Assembly: GCF_900537175.1 (NCBI RefSeq)
Contig: NZ_LS999833.1
Span: forward strand, 930,001 to 994,000
Reading direction: 5' to 3'
Length of the DNA: 64,000 bases
Source: Lentilitoribacter sp. Alg239-R112
GTDB lineage: Bacteria; Pseudomonadota; Alphaproteobacteria; Rhizobiales; Rhizobiaceae
Part shown: piece by piece, positions 52,191-61,692 of the stretch
Numbering within the stretch: position 1 is the first letter of the stretch
Layout of the letters: every line of letters starts with the position of its first letter
Program-made: the position numbers and the translations under genes
The notes under the pieces: generated by a model
The model's database searches: none
Told to the model about the DNA's origin: nothing
The model's input: the letters and a program-made list of their open reading frames with translations, nothing else

Positions 52191-53236
52191 CTGCGGATCC
52201 TATATTGAGTGAAAAATATTGCGACCAACATCGACAATAGTGACAGCGCCACAGTTACATCTGCGATATAGGTCGGGATTTCCATCACCCGGCTCATCCC
52301 GTCCGCACCTACAAACATGGCAGCAATGAACAATGCAGCGAAAACAACTCCGATTGGATTAAGGTTTGCCAGCATCGCTACAACAATACCTGAATATCCA
52401 AACCCGGGAGAGAGCTCCGTCGTCACATAGCCTTGCACACCCATGACCTCAATTGAACCAGCCAGGCCCGCAAAGCCACCAGACATCATGGCGACTAAAA
52501 CCAATGTTTTCCCCAATGGAACGCCTGCAAAAATTGCGGCCTCCGGATTAAGCCCAGCGGCACGAGACTGGATACCAAATACCGTCCGCGACTGAACAAA
52601 ATATACGACCACCGCAAGTACAATAGCAATGAGCAAGCCAATATGAAGGCGAGAACGTGTTAGGAGCCGCGGCAGCATAGCCTCGTCATCAACAGGTACG
52701 GATTGTGGCCAACCAAATGCCAACGGATCTTTCAAGACAGTGTCGATAAGCATTGAAACAAATAGAATTGCAACGAAATTAAGCAAAAGTGTCGTTACCA
52801 CTTCATCAACTGAAAACCGCAAGCGTAGCCAAAGAGGGATTAAAAGCAGGATCATGCCAGCTATTGCACCACAAATGAGAAGCAATGGAATCTGAACGAT
52901 GCCGGGTAATCCACCCAAAAACTGTGAGCTGATCGCAGACACTGCAATTGCGCCCATATAGAGCTGTCCTTCCGCTCCAATATTCCACAGCTTGGCGCGA
53001 AATGCGATGGCGGCGGCAAGACCAGTGAACATCAATGGTATGGCACGGGTCAGAGTTTCTGTTGCTGAAAGTCGCGACCCAAATGCACCTACTGCAATAT
53101 TCCAGTAAGCTTCGAACACCGGTGCGCCTGCTAATGCAATTAATACACCAGATAGAGCCAGCGCAACAACGATTGCGATAATTGGTGTTGCTACGACAAG
53201 CAATATGGGTTGGCGTTCACGCCGCTCAAATCGCAT
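52187..53236 (-). CDS. BMP-type (nucleoside) ABC transporter permease, first subunit
   Basis: A 349-residue permease (YufP/NupP-like). ATG 53236 is used because GAGGAGG lies six bases upstream; the ATG at 53251 is inside that site. Family segments include AFRAKLWNIGAEGQLYMGAI and SRAAGLNPEAAIFAGV. Its start lies 11 bases inside the end of the ATPase gene. Confidence 0.9.
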   Translation of the reverse strand: MRFERRERQPILLVVATPIIAIVVALALSGVLIALAGAPVFEAYWNIAVGAFGSRLSATETLTRAIPLMFTGLAAAIAFRAKLWNIGAEGQLYMGAIAVSAISSQFLGGLPGIVQIPLLLICGAIAGMILLLIPLWLRLRFSVDEVVTTLLLNFVAILFVSMLIDTVLKDPLAFGWPQSVPVDDEAMLPRLLTRSRLHIGLLIAIVLAVVVYFVQSRTVFGIQSRAAGLNPEAAIFAGVPLGKTLVLVAMMSGGFAGLAGSIEVMGVQGYVTTELSPGFGYSGIVVAMLANLNPIGVVFAALFIAAMFVGADGMSRVMEIPTYIADVTVALSLLSMLVAIFFTQYRIRR

Positions 53237-54749
53237 TTTGCACCTCCTCATCGCCCCACTCGCCGGACATCATAAGCCCCATTTTGCGCGCATTTGCATC
53301 TTTGGCATCTACATCAGGCGAAAGCCGTCCGCCAACAATTGCTTGTATTCGATCGGCAAGCGCTAGAACTTCATCTAAATCTTCTGAGATCAGCAGAACA
53401 CCTGCTCCGGCTTTTCGAGCTTCTAAAATGCGCTGATGAACAGCTGCAACTGCACCCTCATCAAGACCGCGAGCAGGTTGGGCGGCCAGCAGCAAACGCG
53501 GTTGTTTAATAAGATTACGCCCCAATATCAGCTTCTGCATATTGCCACCGGAGAGGAGCCTTATACGGCTTGATGGTGTACCACCACGTACATCAAATGT
53601 GTCTATCACCTCACTTGCAAAAGCCATTCCGGCGTTTCGGTCAACCAATCCGTTTTTAGAAAATTCCGGTAAACGCTCAAGAATTGCATTTTCCCAAATT
53701 GCCATCTCACCAATGACGCCCTCATGGTTTCGATCCTCAGGTATGCGCCCAATACCCGCGTTAACAATCTCGGGAACAGAGAGATCTCCAACAGATTCAC
53801 CAAATAGCATCATCGAACCTAATGCCCGTTTTGCTGTGCCGCTGAGCAACTGAGCTAACGCCGCCTGCCCATTTCCGGATACGCCTATTATGCCCAAGAC
53901 TTCACCTTCGCGGACATGGAAATCCACCTCCTTCAAGCGGTCCACTCCTTCCACGCGAACTGTCACTCCTGTGGCTTCCAAAATGACATCGCCGGGAGTT
54001 GCGGCCGCACGGACAGGTCGGTTAACTTCACGCCCAACCATTAATTCCGCTAACTCTGCTTTATTGGTTTCGTTTACCAGACGCTCAGCAACTGATTTGC
54101 CGCCCCGCAAAACAAAAATTCGATCTGCCGTTGCCATTACTTCATCTAACTTGTGAGAAATAAAGATTAAAGACAGCCCCTGTTTTGCCATATCCTTCAA
54201 GGTGGAAAACATTTGCTCAGCTTCAATGTTGGTCAGAACCGCTGTCGGCTCATCCAGCACAAGTATGCGGGCATCATTGTAAAGCGCTTTTAAAATTTCG
54301 ACACGTTGTTGCTCCCCAACGGATAGATCACCAAGGCGTGCATCGGGATCGACAATCAAGCCAAAACGCTTTGAGATTTCCATCAATTTAGCACGTGCTG
54401 TTTTCACATCGGTTGCTATCGACCAAATATCTTGCGTTCCGGTGATTACATTTTCAAGGACCGTTAGATTTGGCGCAAGTGAAAAATGCTGGTGCACCAT
54501 ACCAACGCCCGCACGAATAGCTTCCCGTGGTTTACCTTGTGGCAATTCAGACCCCATTACCATGACGTTGCCAGTATCAGGCACATAATGACCAAACAGA
54601 ATATTCATGAGCGTTGTTTTGCCAGCGCCATTTTCACCCAGCAACGCGACAATCTCGCCCTTTGCAAGGTTTAGTGAAATATTATCATTAGCTAAATTAT
54701 CGCCGAAGCGTTTGCTAACACCAGAAATTTCAAGTGCGTTTTCCGTCAT
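53226..54749 (-). CDS. BMP-type (nucleoside) ABC transporter ATPase, two nucleotide-binding domains
   Basis: About 507 residues from ATG 54749 (overlapping the amidase stop). Domain 1 has Walker A GENGAGKTT, signature LSVGEQQRVEI and Walker B LVLDEPTAVL. Domain 2 has a degenerate Walker A (GVSGNGQAAL) and signature LSGGNMQKLILGR, as usual for this class (YufO, RbsA-like), where one site is inactive. Confidence 0.92.
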   Translation of the reverse strand: MTENALEISGVSKRFGDNLANDNISLNLAKGEIVALLGENGAGKTTLMNILFGHYVPDTGNVMVMGSELPQGKPREAIRAGVGMVHQHFSLAPNLTVLENVITGTQDIWSIATDVKTARAKLMEISKRFGLIVDPDARLGDLSVGEQQRVEILKALYNDARILVLDEPTAVLTNIEAEQMFSTLKDMAKQGLSLIFISHKLDEVMATADRIFVLRGGKSVAERLVNETNKAELAELMVGREVNRPVRAAATPGDVILEATGVTVRVEGVDRLKEVDFHVREGEVLGIIGVSGNGQAALAQLLSGTAKRALGSMMLFGESVGDLSVPEIVNAGIGRIPEDRNHEGVIGEMAIWENAILERLPEFSKNGLVDRNAGMAFASEVIDTFDVRGGTPSSRIRLLSGGNMQKLILGRNLIKQPRLLLAAQPARGLDEGAVAAVHQRILEARKAGAGVLLISEDLDEVLALADRIQAIVGGRLSPDVDAKDANARKMGLMMSGEWGDEEVQNAI

Positions 54750-56158
54750 TGATTTAATCCAGCAATAGGGAAGCGATGTTGCCAACGTAACTCGGTTTCT
54801 AACCGCGCGGCAAGACTTAGAAGAAGCTTCTCACAACCCATTGGAGCTAATATCTGTATAGGCAACGGAAGTGAATCTGCATCAGTACCAAATGGCAAGG
54901 TGATTGCAGGAAATCCTGAAATATTTGCAAGCATTGCCAAGGGAGAAAAAGCTGTCATCCGATCAAAGTGTAAATCTATATCGCGATGGTCTGTCGGAAA
55001 TGAACCAATCGGCTTAGGCGCTGTTGATAACATTGGTGTAAACAGGCAATCAAAATTTTCGAAAAATTGCCACAGATCCCGACTCACCAAAACCATCTCA
55101 TTCAATGAATGCCAAAGCCTTGTACCACTCATGCTTTGTCCACGCTCAAGCGCAGCTTGAGTGATCAACTCAGATTGCGAAAAGTCCCAGTTGGTACTTC
55201 TTTCCAATTCAGCAAGATTGATTGTTATAATATCTGCAAATACGCCTGTACTCACATCAATCAAGCGAGCAATCTTTGACCAATCCAATGGGACGATTTT
55301 GTGTCCATCAGCTTCAAGAGATTTAGCAGCAGCTTCGACTACTTCAACACGTTCAATTGATGTAGGATAGTCTTCGCCAGTTTCAGAAATCATACCGATA
55401 CGCAATTTACCAGCGGGTACGGGAATTTGTTCAACGGGTGGGAATGGACCTCTTACATCTCCAGCAACAATATCAAATATGGAAGCTGCATCTCGCACAG
55501 AACGACAAACGGCCAGTTCACTTGCAATACCGCCTAAATGGTTGCCAAAGCTTGGACCCGCGGGAACAATGCCTCGGCTTGGCTTAAGCCCAACAAGTCC
55601 ACAGCACGCAGCAGGAACACGAATTGACCCACCTGCGTCTGTGGCATGGGCAATTGAGACAATACCTGACGCGACAGCGGCGGCGGCACCGCCAGATGAT
55701 CCGCCAGAGGACAGATCCGTGTTGAGTGGATTACGACATATAGGTCCGATAGCTGGCTCACTCGCGAGTGAAAGACCAAATTCCGGACTTGTTGTAACGC
55801 CAAACAAACAAAATCCACTTGCACGACAGCGTGCGGCAAAGATTGAATCCTCTCCATAAGCGCTATCTTTCGGAACAGCATTTGAGCCAACCCGAACTGG
55901 AAAACCTTCAAAAGGACCACCCAAATCTTTTGCTAAGGTTGGAACACCACCAAAATCTAAACTGATACTTTTTGATTTGTATTTATAAGCGTTGTCAAAT
56001 TCTGCTGCCGCTTGCTTTCCCTTCTCGGGATCACAATAAACAACAGAACCAAGAAATGAGTTTTCCCCTAACATATCAAGCGAGGCTTTCATTGCCTCGC
56101 TTGCTGTTAGGTCGCCAACGCGAATTGCATTGGCAAGCGCAATCGCATCTGAATGCAT
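54746..56158 (-). CDS. Amidase signature family enzyme
   Basis: A 470-residue amidase. The Ser-cisSer-Lys triad is recognisable: Lys in TLAKDLGG (near 75), the first serine in SSGGSSGGAAAAVASG and the nucleophile serine in DAGGSIRVPA. It lies six bases after the BMP binding-protein gene and overlaps the ATPase gene, so it acts on what this transporter brings in. With the CodA-like enzyme it suggests a nucleobase derivative or ureido/amide compound. Exact substrate unknown. Confidence 0.9.
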   Translation of the reverse strand: MHSDAIALANAIRVGDLTASEAMKASLDMLGENSFLGSVVYCDPEKGKQAAAEFDNAYKYKSKSISLDFGGVPTLAKDLGGPFEGFPVRVGSNAVPKDSAYGEDSIFAARCRASGFCLFGVTTSPEFGLSLASEPAIGPICRNPLNTDLSSGGSSGGAAAAVASGIVSIAHATDAGGSIRVPAACCGLVGLKPSRGIVPAGPSFGNHLGGIASELAVCRSVRDAASIFDIVAGDVRGPFPPVEQIPVPAGKLRIGMISETGEDYPTSIERVEVVEAAAKSLEADGHKIVPLDWSKIARLIDVSTGVFADIITINLAELERSTNWDFSQSELITQAALERGQSMSGTRLWHSLNEMVLVSRDLWQFFENFDCLFTPMLSTAPKPIGSFPTDHRDIDLHFDRMTAFSPLAMLANISGFPAITLPFGTDADSLPLPIQILAPMGCEKLLLSLAARLETELRWQHRFPIAGLNQ

Positions 56159-56164
56159 CGTGCG

Positions 56165-57160
56165 TTAAGTCGGTTCAGCCATATTTTGTGGAACTTCAAA
56201 TGTTCTCGCTTTAATCTGTGCTCGAACGGCTTCCATCTCTGCTTCCACTTCAGCAGGGGCAGACCCTTTTACATAGACGATATCGCTGCCACCTTCTTTC
56301 ATCAAACCATAAGATGTATATTCACGCCCAACAGGTTTTCCAGCAACAGCATCAGCAATTGCAGCATTTAATATTGGACGGAAATTCCACAATGCATTTG
56401 CAAAAACTGTATCAGGATAGCGCGATGTATAATCGATCAGAGAACCAATGGACTTAATTCCACGCTCTTTGGCTGCATCAGCTGTACCGATTCGCTCACC
56501 AAACAGGATATCAGCACCCGCATCGATTTGAGCCAAACCAGCTTCACGTGCTTTCGGAGGATCAAAGAATGTACCAATAAAGCTCGTAAGATGTTTAGCA
56601 TCCGGATTAACTGCCTTAACACCAGCTGCAAATGCATTGATAAGCATATTAACTTCAGGAATTGGAATAGCACCAACAGAACCAACAATATTGGATTTTG
56701 TCATTTTACCCGCAAGCATACCTGCAAGATAGGCGCCATCAAAGTTCCAGGTTCCAAATGTTCCGAAATTATCGCCTGAGAACGTACCGCTTGACCCCAT
56801 AACAAACGATGTTTCAGGATAATCAGCTGCAACTGAACGAGCTTGTTTTTCCACAGGGAAAGTTTCACCGATTATTAGTTTAGCACCTTGTTCAGCATAC
56901 TCGCTCATCGCGCGTGGATAATCTGTACCTGACACGCCTTCTGAGAACACATACTCGATCACACCTTCTGCTGCAGCGTCTTGCAAGGCTTTATGAAGAA
57001 CTGAATTCCATGCATTTTCGACAGGTGAGCCGTGAATACCTGCAACCTTGATTGGGCTTGCGGCACGTACTGAAGGCACCAAAGCACTCGCACCCAGTGC
57101 CAAGCCTGAAGCAAGCATAAATCGCCGTGAGACAAGAGCATCATTATTATTTTTCGTCAT
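56165..57160 (-). CDS. BMP-family substrate-binding protein with twin-arginine signal
   Basis: A 331-residue basic-membrane-protein (PnrA/BmpA) family binder. The N-terminus VSRRFMLASGLALGASALV carries a twin-arginine motif and ends VRAA, so export by Tat rather than Sec is likely. The mature part has family segments (IKVAGIHGSPVENAWN, EQGAKLIIGETF, GTFGTWNFDGAYLAGMLAGK). BMP proteins bind nucleosides or related ligands. First gene of the operon BMP, amidase, ATPase, two permeases, deaminase. Confidence 0.92.
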   Translation of the reverse strand: MTKNNNDALVSRRFMLASGLALGASALVPSVRAASPIKVAGIHGSPVENAWNSVLHKALQDAAAEGVIEYVFSEGVSGTDYPRAMSEYAEQGAKLIIGETFPVEKQARSVAADYPETSFVMGSSGTFSGDNFGTFGTWNFDGAYLAGMLAGKMTKSNIVGSVGAIPIPEVNMLINAFAAGVKAVNPDAKHLTSFIGTFFDPPKAREAGLAQIDAGADILFGERIGTADAAKERGIKSIGSLIDYTSRYPDTVFANALWNFRPILNAAIADAVAGKPVGREYTSYGLMKEGGSDIVYVKGSAPAEVEAEMEAVRAQIKARTFEVPQNMAEPT

Positions 57161-57285
57161 AAAGCCGTTCCTTTTTTGATGATTTCACACAAACAATATG
57201 AGCTGACCAAATATGTGTCAAGCAATTCAAATGCCTAAACTTTCATCGAGAATTATGCTGTTTCTTGGCAACAAAAGAACTTCTT

Positions 57286-57314
57286 CTGTCACGTAAAAGA
57301 CATGAAACTGTCAG
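57286..57314 (+). promoter_or_regulatory. Candidate Pho box upstream of ugpB
   Basis: CTGTCAC (57286-57292) and CTGTCAG (57308-57314) lie exactly 22 bases apart, two periods of the 11-base repeat of PHO boxes. The middle repeat position (57297-57303, AAGACAT) matches CTGTCAT at four of seven. It lies about 115 bases before ugpB. PhoB control of ugp is known in enterobacteria and rhizobia, supporting this reading. Confidence 0.55.
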
Positions 57315-57430
57315 CAAAATGAAAAACTTAAGCGGTAGGTCACTGAAATTGTAAATAGCGGGTAATTAGCTTCTTCAAAATTTGCTGAAAGCTAGCCCTA
57401 CTCGTATCCATCAATTTGAAAGAGATCAAA

Positions 57431-58738
57431 ATGTCCCTTCGTAAAATCGTATTAGCCGCTCTGCTCGCGTCGGCATCCAGCACAGCAGCACTTGCTGAAA
57501 CTAACATTAACTGGTGGCACGCTATGGGCGGCCAGCTTGGTGAAACTGTTAATCAGATCGCTGAAGACTTCAATGCCAGTCAGGATGAGTATAAAATCAC
57601 ACCAGTTTTTAAAGGCACTTATGAGGAAGCTTTGACAGCTGGAATCGCGGCTTTCCGTGCAGGTGAGCAACCAAATATCCTGCAAGTATTCGATGCTGGC
57701 GCTGCCACTGTAATTGGCGCAAAAGGCGCAACAGTTCCTGTGCAAGACCTGCTTTCTGAAAATGGCGTTGACTTCGACATTAATGATTATATCGCCGGTG
57801 TCCGTTATTTCTACGCAGATACAAATGGCAAGATGATCGGCATGCCGTTTAACTCTTCAACACCAATTATGTATTTCAACGAAGAAGCCATGGCTAAAGC
57901 TGGTGTAACAGCTCCAAAAACATGGGAAGAATATGCTTCAGTAACAGCACCAGCATTGAAAGAAGCGGGCTATATCCCTCTTACTCAATCGCATCTTCCA
58001 TGGATTTTTACTGAGAACTTCTTTTCTCGTCACGACATCCAGTTTGCATCCAACAACAATGGTTATGATGGCGCTGATACAACAATCAACATTAACCACC
58101 CAGCAATCAAAGCTCACTTTACTGCTTTAAAGGAGTGGAAAGATGCAGGTTTGTTTGAATGGCTCGGCACTGGCTGGGGCGACAATGCGAAACCTTTCGA
58201 AGAAGGTAAATCTGCAATGTGGCTTGGTTCTTCAGGCTCATTCGGTGGTTTGCAGCAAAAAGTTGATTTCAAGTTTTCGGCAACAATGCTTCCTTATTGG
58301 GAAGGTGTGACGAAAGAGCCGAAACAAACATTTATCGGTGGCGCTGCATTGTTTGCAATGTCAGGAAAATCAGAAGCTGAAAACAAAGCGACTGCTGAGT
58401 TTTTTCGTTTCCTTACATCTGCAAAAACGCAATATTTTTGGCATAAGGCAACAGGTTATGTGCCAATTACCGAAGCTGCTTACGAGCTAGCTCAAAAAGA
58501 TGGTTACTATAAAGAAGCGCCTGCCGCTGAAGTTGGCATCCAGCAATTGTCTTTGCCAGCTGGTGATTGGACTAAAGGCTACCGTATGGGCTTCTATGTT
58601 CAAATTCGTGACGTTATGAACCGTGAATACGGCCGTATCCTAACAGGTGAAACAACTGTTGAAGATGGTTTTGCTGCAATTGAAAAAGAAGCTAATGAGC
58701 TTCTGGCTCGCTTTGCGAAAACACAGAACAACTCATAA
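57431..58738 (+). CDS. ugpB: sn-Glycerol-3-phosphate ABC transporter substrate-binding protein
   Basis: A 435-residue periplasmic protein beginning at ATG 57431 (AAAGAG upstream) with a Sec signal peptide ending TAALA. The start of the mature protein (INWWHAMGGQLGETVNQIAE, then FNASQDEYKITPVFKG and AFRAGEQPNILQVFDAG) closely follows UgpB. It binds glycerol 3-phosphate and glycerophosphodiesters. It heads the operon ugpB-ugpA-ugpE-ugpC-EEP hydrolase, with a probable Pho box upstream. Confidence 0.93.
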   Translation: MSLRKIVLAALLASASSTAALAETNINWWHAMGGQLGETVNQIAEDFNASQDEYKITPVFKGTYEEALTAGIAAFRAGEQPNILQVFDAGAATVIGAKGATVPVQDLLSENGVDFDINDYIAGVRYFYADTNGKMIGMPFNSSTPIMYFNEEAMAKAGVTAPKTWEEYASVTAPALKEAGYIPLTQSHLPWIFTENFFSRHDIQFASNNNGYDGADTTININHPAIKAHFTALKEWKDAGLFEWLGTGWGDNAKPFEEGKSAMWLGSSGSFGGLQQKVDFKFSATMLPYWEGVTKEPKQTFIGGAALFAMSGKSEAENKATAEFFRFLTSAKTQYFWHKATGYVPITEAAYELAQKDGYYKEAPAAEVGIQQLSLPAGDWTKGYRMGFYVQIRDVMNREYGRILTGETTVEDGFAAIEKEANELLARFAKTQNNS

Positions 58739-58756
58739 ATTTCTACCATCAACAAG

Positions 58757-58787
58757 TTGGGTGGGTGGTCTTTGACCATCCACCCAA
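58757..58787 (+). terminator. Hairpin between ugpB and ugpA
   Basis: TTGGGTGGGTGG (58757-58768) pairs with CCATCCACCCAA (58776-58787) over 12 bp with one wobble and a 7-base loop, ending about 20 bases before ugpA. It probably limits read-through so that UgpB exceeds the membrane parts. Confidence 0.8.
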
Positions 58788-58808
58788 ATATTTAGAAAGT
58801 CATCTATC

Positions 58809-59690
58809 GTGAAGCGCGCCGCCTTTTCCAACCCCTGGATGCCACTTTTCCTGCTGATCCCTCAGCTAAGCATCATTGTAATATTTTTTTATTGGCCAGC
58901 TCTGCAAGCGGTCTCATCGTCTTTCTATCTACAAGACCCATTTGGGTTTAGCTCTTCTTTTGTGGGTGTAGACAATTATACAAACCTGTTTAACAATTCC
59001 GAATATATACGTGTTGCAGGGTTCACGCTTCTCTTTACAGGCTCTGTCACATTCTTCTCCCTCGCCTTGGGTTTATTATTTGCTGTAAAAGCCGATAAAG
59101 TTCTGAAAGGCGCATCATCCTACAAGACATTATTGATGTGGGTATATGCAGTTGCACCGCCTGTAGCCGGATTACTAGGTGTCAGTTTATTTTATCAAAA
59201 CCATGGCCTCTTGACCCAGTTATTTGCGCTTTTTGGCTATGAATTTATTGTCGGTGTAAATTACAATGATACCGCCATTGCCATGATTATCGTATCTATC
59301 TGGAAACAGGTGCCTGTTAATTTTATCTTCTTCCTGTCTGGCCTGCAATCGGTTCCACGTTCTATCCGTGAAGCGGCAATTATTGATAATAATTCCGGTA
59401 TAAATCGTTTTTGGACAATTACATTTCCTTTACTCGCGCCCACCTCATTCTTCCTCCTGATCACGAATATTACCTATGCATTGTTTGATACGTTTGGTGT
59501 GATTGATGTGATGTTGCGCAGCGAACCCGGGAACAATCCATTTACACTGGTTTACAAAGTATTTGTCGATGGCTTTCGAGGAAATGATCTGGGCGGTTCG
59601 TCAGCGCAATCGGTCATATTGATGCTCCTTGTCTTAGCCCTGACCATTTTTCAATTCCGGCTGATTGAGCGCCGGATACATTATACGTGA
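58809..59690 (+). CDS. ugpA: Glycerol-3-phosphate ABC transporter permease
   Basis: A 293-residue permease with a GTG start (58809), six helices and an EAA loop (REAAIIDNNSGINRFWTITF). UgpA-type segments are VSSFYLQDPFGFSSSFVGVDNYTNLF and DGFRGNDLGGSSAQS. Seven bases separate its stop from ugpE. Confidence 0.93.
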   Translation: MKRAAFSNPWMPLFLLIPQLSIIVIFFYWPALQAVSSSFYLQDPFGFSSSFVGVDNYTNLFNNSEYIRVAGFTLLFTGSVTFFSLALGLLFAVKADKVLKGASSYKTLLMWVYAVAPPVAGLLGVSLFYQNHGLLTQLFALFGYEFIVGVNYNDTAIAMIIVSIWKQVPVNFIFFLSGLQSVPRSIREAAIIDNNSGINRFWTITFPLLAPTSFFLLITNITYALFDTFGVIDVMLRSEPGNNPFTLVYKVFVDGFRGNDLGGSSAQSVILMLLVLALTIFQFRLIERRIHYT

Positions 59691-59697
59691 GAATGTC

Positions 59698-60606
59698 ATG
59701 ACCATTTTAAATCCTGCGCAAACCGCAAGTGCTGCGATCCAAACCAAATCGCGAAAACCCATCAAATGGGAAATCATTGGTGATCACGCGATTTTAGTAC
59801 TGGGATCCTTATTTATGTTAACGCCAGTGGTTCTAACATTTTTGACATCCAGCCACGATGATTTAGCATTTTCACGAACCGGCCTTCAATGGACGTGGGG
59901 CGACAAATTTATTGAGAACTATGACCGGGCCATGTTTGAAGCTGGTGGTTTTAGTGGCACCATTGATGGCCTAACGATGCTCTCCAACTCGCTCATATTG
60001 GGACTAGGATTTGCCATTGGCAAAATTATCGTATCTATGATGGCAGCTTATGCGATTGTTTATTTCCGGTTTCGATTTGCAACTTTTGCTTTTTGGATCA
60101 TCTTCACCACTTTACTTCTACCCTTGGAAGTTCGCATTCTGCCTTCGTACGAAGTTGTCCATAGTTTTGGGCTGGCAAACACCTACACAGGTCTAATCGT
60201 GCCTCTCATTGCATCTGCAACAGGTACGTTTTTCTTCCGGCAGTTTTTCCGCTCAGTGCCAGAAGAGTTAGTAGAGGCCGCACGTATTGATGGTGCAGGT
60301 TCTTTCAAATTCTTTATCGACATTTTGATACCTTTATCACGTACAATGATTGCCGCCATGTTCATCATCATGTTTGTCTTCGGCTGGAACCAGTATTTAT
60401 GGCCCACTCTGATTACGACAGAAGAAAGCATGTTCACTTTAGTGCGCGGCATTAAGAACATCATTCAGTCGTTTACCGACAGCAACGCAATCCCTCAATA
60501 TGGCGTAGGACTAGCATTAACGATCATCACAATGCTTCCCCCGGTTCTCATCGTCATCTTCTTCCAATCCTGGTTCGTCAAGGGCCTGACAGAGTCTGAT
60601 AAATAG
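59698..60606 (+). CDS. ugpE: Glycerol-3-phosphate ABC transporter permease
   Basis: About 302 residues from ATG 59698; an earlier in-frame start would overlap ugpA. Six helices and the EAA loop EAARIDGAGSFKFFIDILIP. The C-terminus with QYGVGLALTIITMLPPVLIV is typical of UgpE. Confidence 0.93.
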   Translation: MTILNPAQTASAAIQTKSRKPIKWEIIGDHAILVLGSLFMLTPVVLTFLTSSHDDLAFSRTGLQWTWGDKFIENYDRAMFEAGGFSGTIDGLTMLSNSLILGLGFAIGKIIVSMMAAYAIVYFRFRFATFAFWIIFTTLLLPLEVRILPSYEVVHSFGLANTYTGLIVPLIASATGTFFFRQFFRSVPEELVEAARIDGAGSFKFFIDILIPLSRTMIAAMFIIMFVFGWNQYLWPTLITTEESMFTLVRGIKNIIQSFTDSNAIPQYGVGLALTIITMLPPVLIVIFFQSWFVKGLTESDK

Positions 60607-60615
60607 GAAATCCCA

Positions 60616-61692
60616 ATGGCGACTGTATCACTCAAAACCATTCAAAAAGTATATTCCAACGGCTTTAAAGCTGTGCATGGAGCAAATTTGGATATTCAGG
60701 ATGGCGAATTCATTGTACTTGTCGGACCGTCTGGCTGCGGTAAATCCACTTTACTGCGCATGGTGGCAGGCCTTGAAGAAATAACAAATGGTGATTTGTT
60801 TATCGGCAACAAAAAGGTCAATGATGTCGACCCTGCCGAGCGGGACATTGCGATGGTGTTTCAAAACTACGCGCTCTATCCTCACATGACTGTTTACAAC
60901 AATATGGCCTATGGCCTGCGTAATCGTAAATTCGATAAGGCTCAAATTGATGCGGCGGTGAAAAAAGCTGCCAAGATGTTAAACTTAGAGGATTTTCTAG
61001 ATCGCAAACCAAGTCAATTGTCAGGCGGTCAACGACAACGCGTTGCCATGGGTCGGGCAACTGTGCGTAATCCTGCATTGTTTTTATTTGATGAGCCCCT
61101 TTCTAACTTGGACGCCAAGTTACGCAGTCAAATGCGCATCGAAATTCGTAAGCTTCAACGCCAATTAGGAACAACATCGATTTATGTGACACATGATCAG
61201 GTGGAAGCCATGACAATGGCCGACAGAATTGTAGTACTAAATGGTGGACATATCGAACAGGTTGGAACGCCTGATGAAATCTATAATAAACCAGCCAGCA
61301 CATTCGTCGCCAGCTTCATGGGAGCTCCTCCGATGAATATGATACCGGGGGAACTCGATAAAACTGGAAAACTTTCACTGGGGGAGTTGGGAGATATTAA
61401 ACTTTCATCCGAACCAACAGAAGATGGTGATGTTCTTGTCGGCATTCGGCCGGAAAAAGTTCAGATCTCCAATGTTCCAAACGGGGTGACACAGCCGTTT
61501 TCTCATGATTTTACAGAAGAACTCGGCGCGACAAGATTGGTTCATGGCAAGCTGGGACATACACCTTTCATAGTTAATCTTCCACAAGAAAACAGATTGC
61601 CTGATGGTGATCTACACATAGCGTTGAATCCAGAAAATTTGCACATATTCGACAAAGATAAAGGCACACGTATCGAGTTAAAGAACACATGA
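60616..61692 (+). CDS. ugpC: Glycerol-3-phosphate ABC transporter ATPase
   Basis: A 358-residue ATPase with Walker A GPSGCGKST, signature LSGGQRQRVAMGRA, Walker B FLFDEPLSNLD and a C-terminal regulatory domain (GIRPEKVQ). Overlaps the hydrolase gene by 4 bp. Confidence 0.93.
   Translation: MATVSLKTIQKVYSNGFKAVHGANLDIQDGEFIVLVGPSGCGKSTLLRMVAGLEEITNGDLFIGNKKVNDVDPAERDIAMVFQNYALYPHMTVYNNMAYGLRNRKFDKAQIDAAVKKAAKMLNLEDFLDRKPSQLSGGQRQRVAMGRATVRNPALFLFDEPLSNLDAKLRSQMRIEIRKLQRQLGTTSIYVTHDQVEAMTMADRIVVLNGGHIEQVGTPDEIYNKPASTFVASFMGAPPMNMIPGELDKTGKLSLGELGDIKLSSEPTEDGDVLVGIRPEKVQISNVPNGVTQPFSHDFTEELGATRLVHGKLGHTPFIVNLPQENRLPDGDLHIALNPENLHIFDKDKGTRIELKNT

Noticed and set aside
57161..57430. Small genes in the 270-base gap between the BMP and ugpB genes
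   Set aside because: Only very short frames without ribosome sites; the clear feature there is the Pho-box-like repeat.
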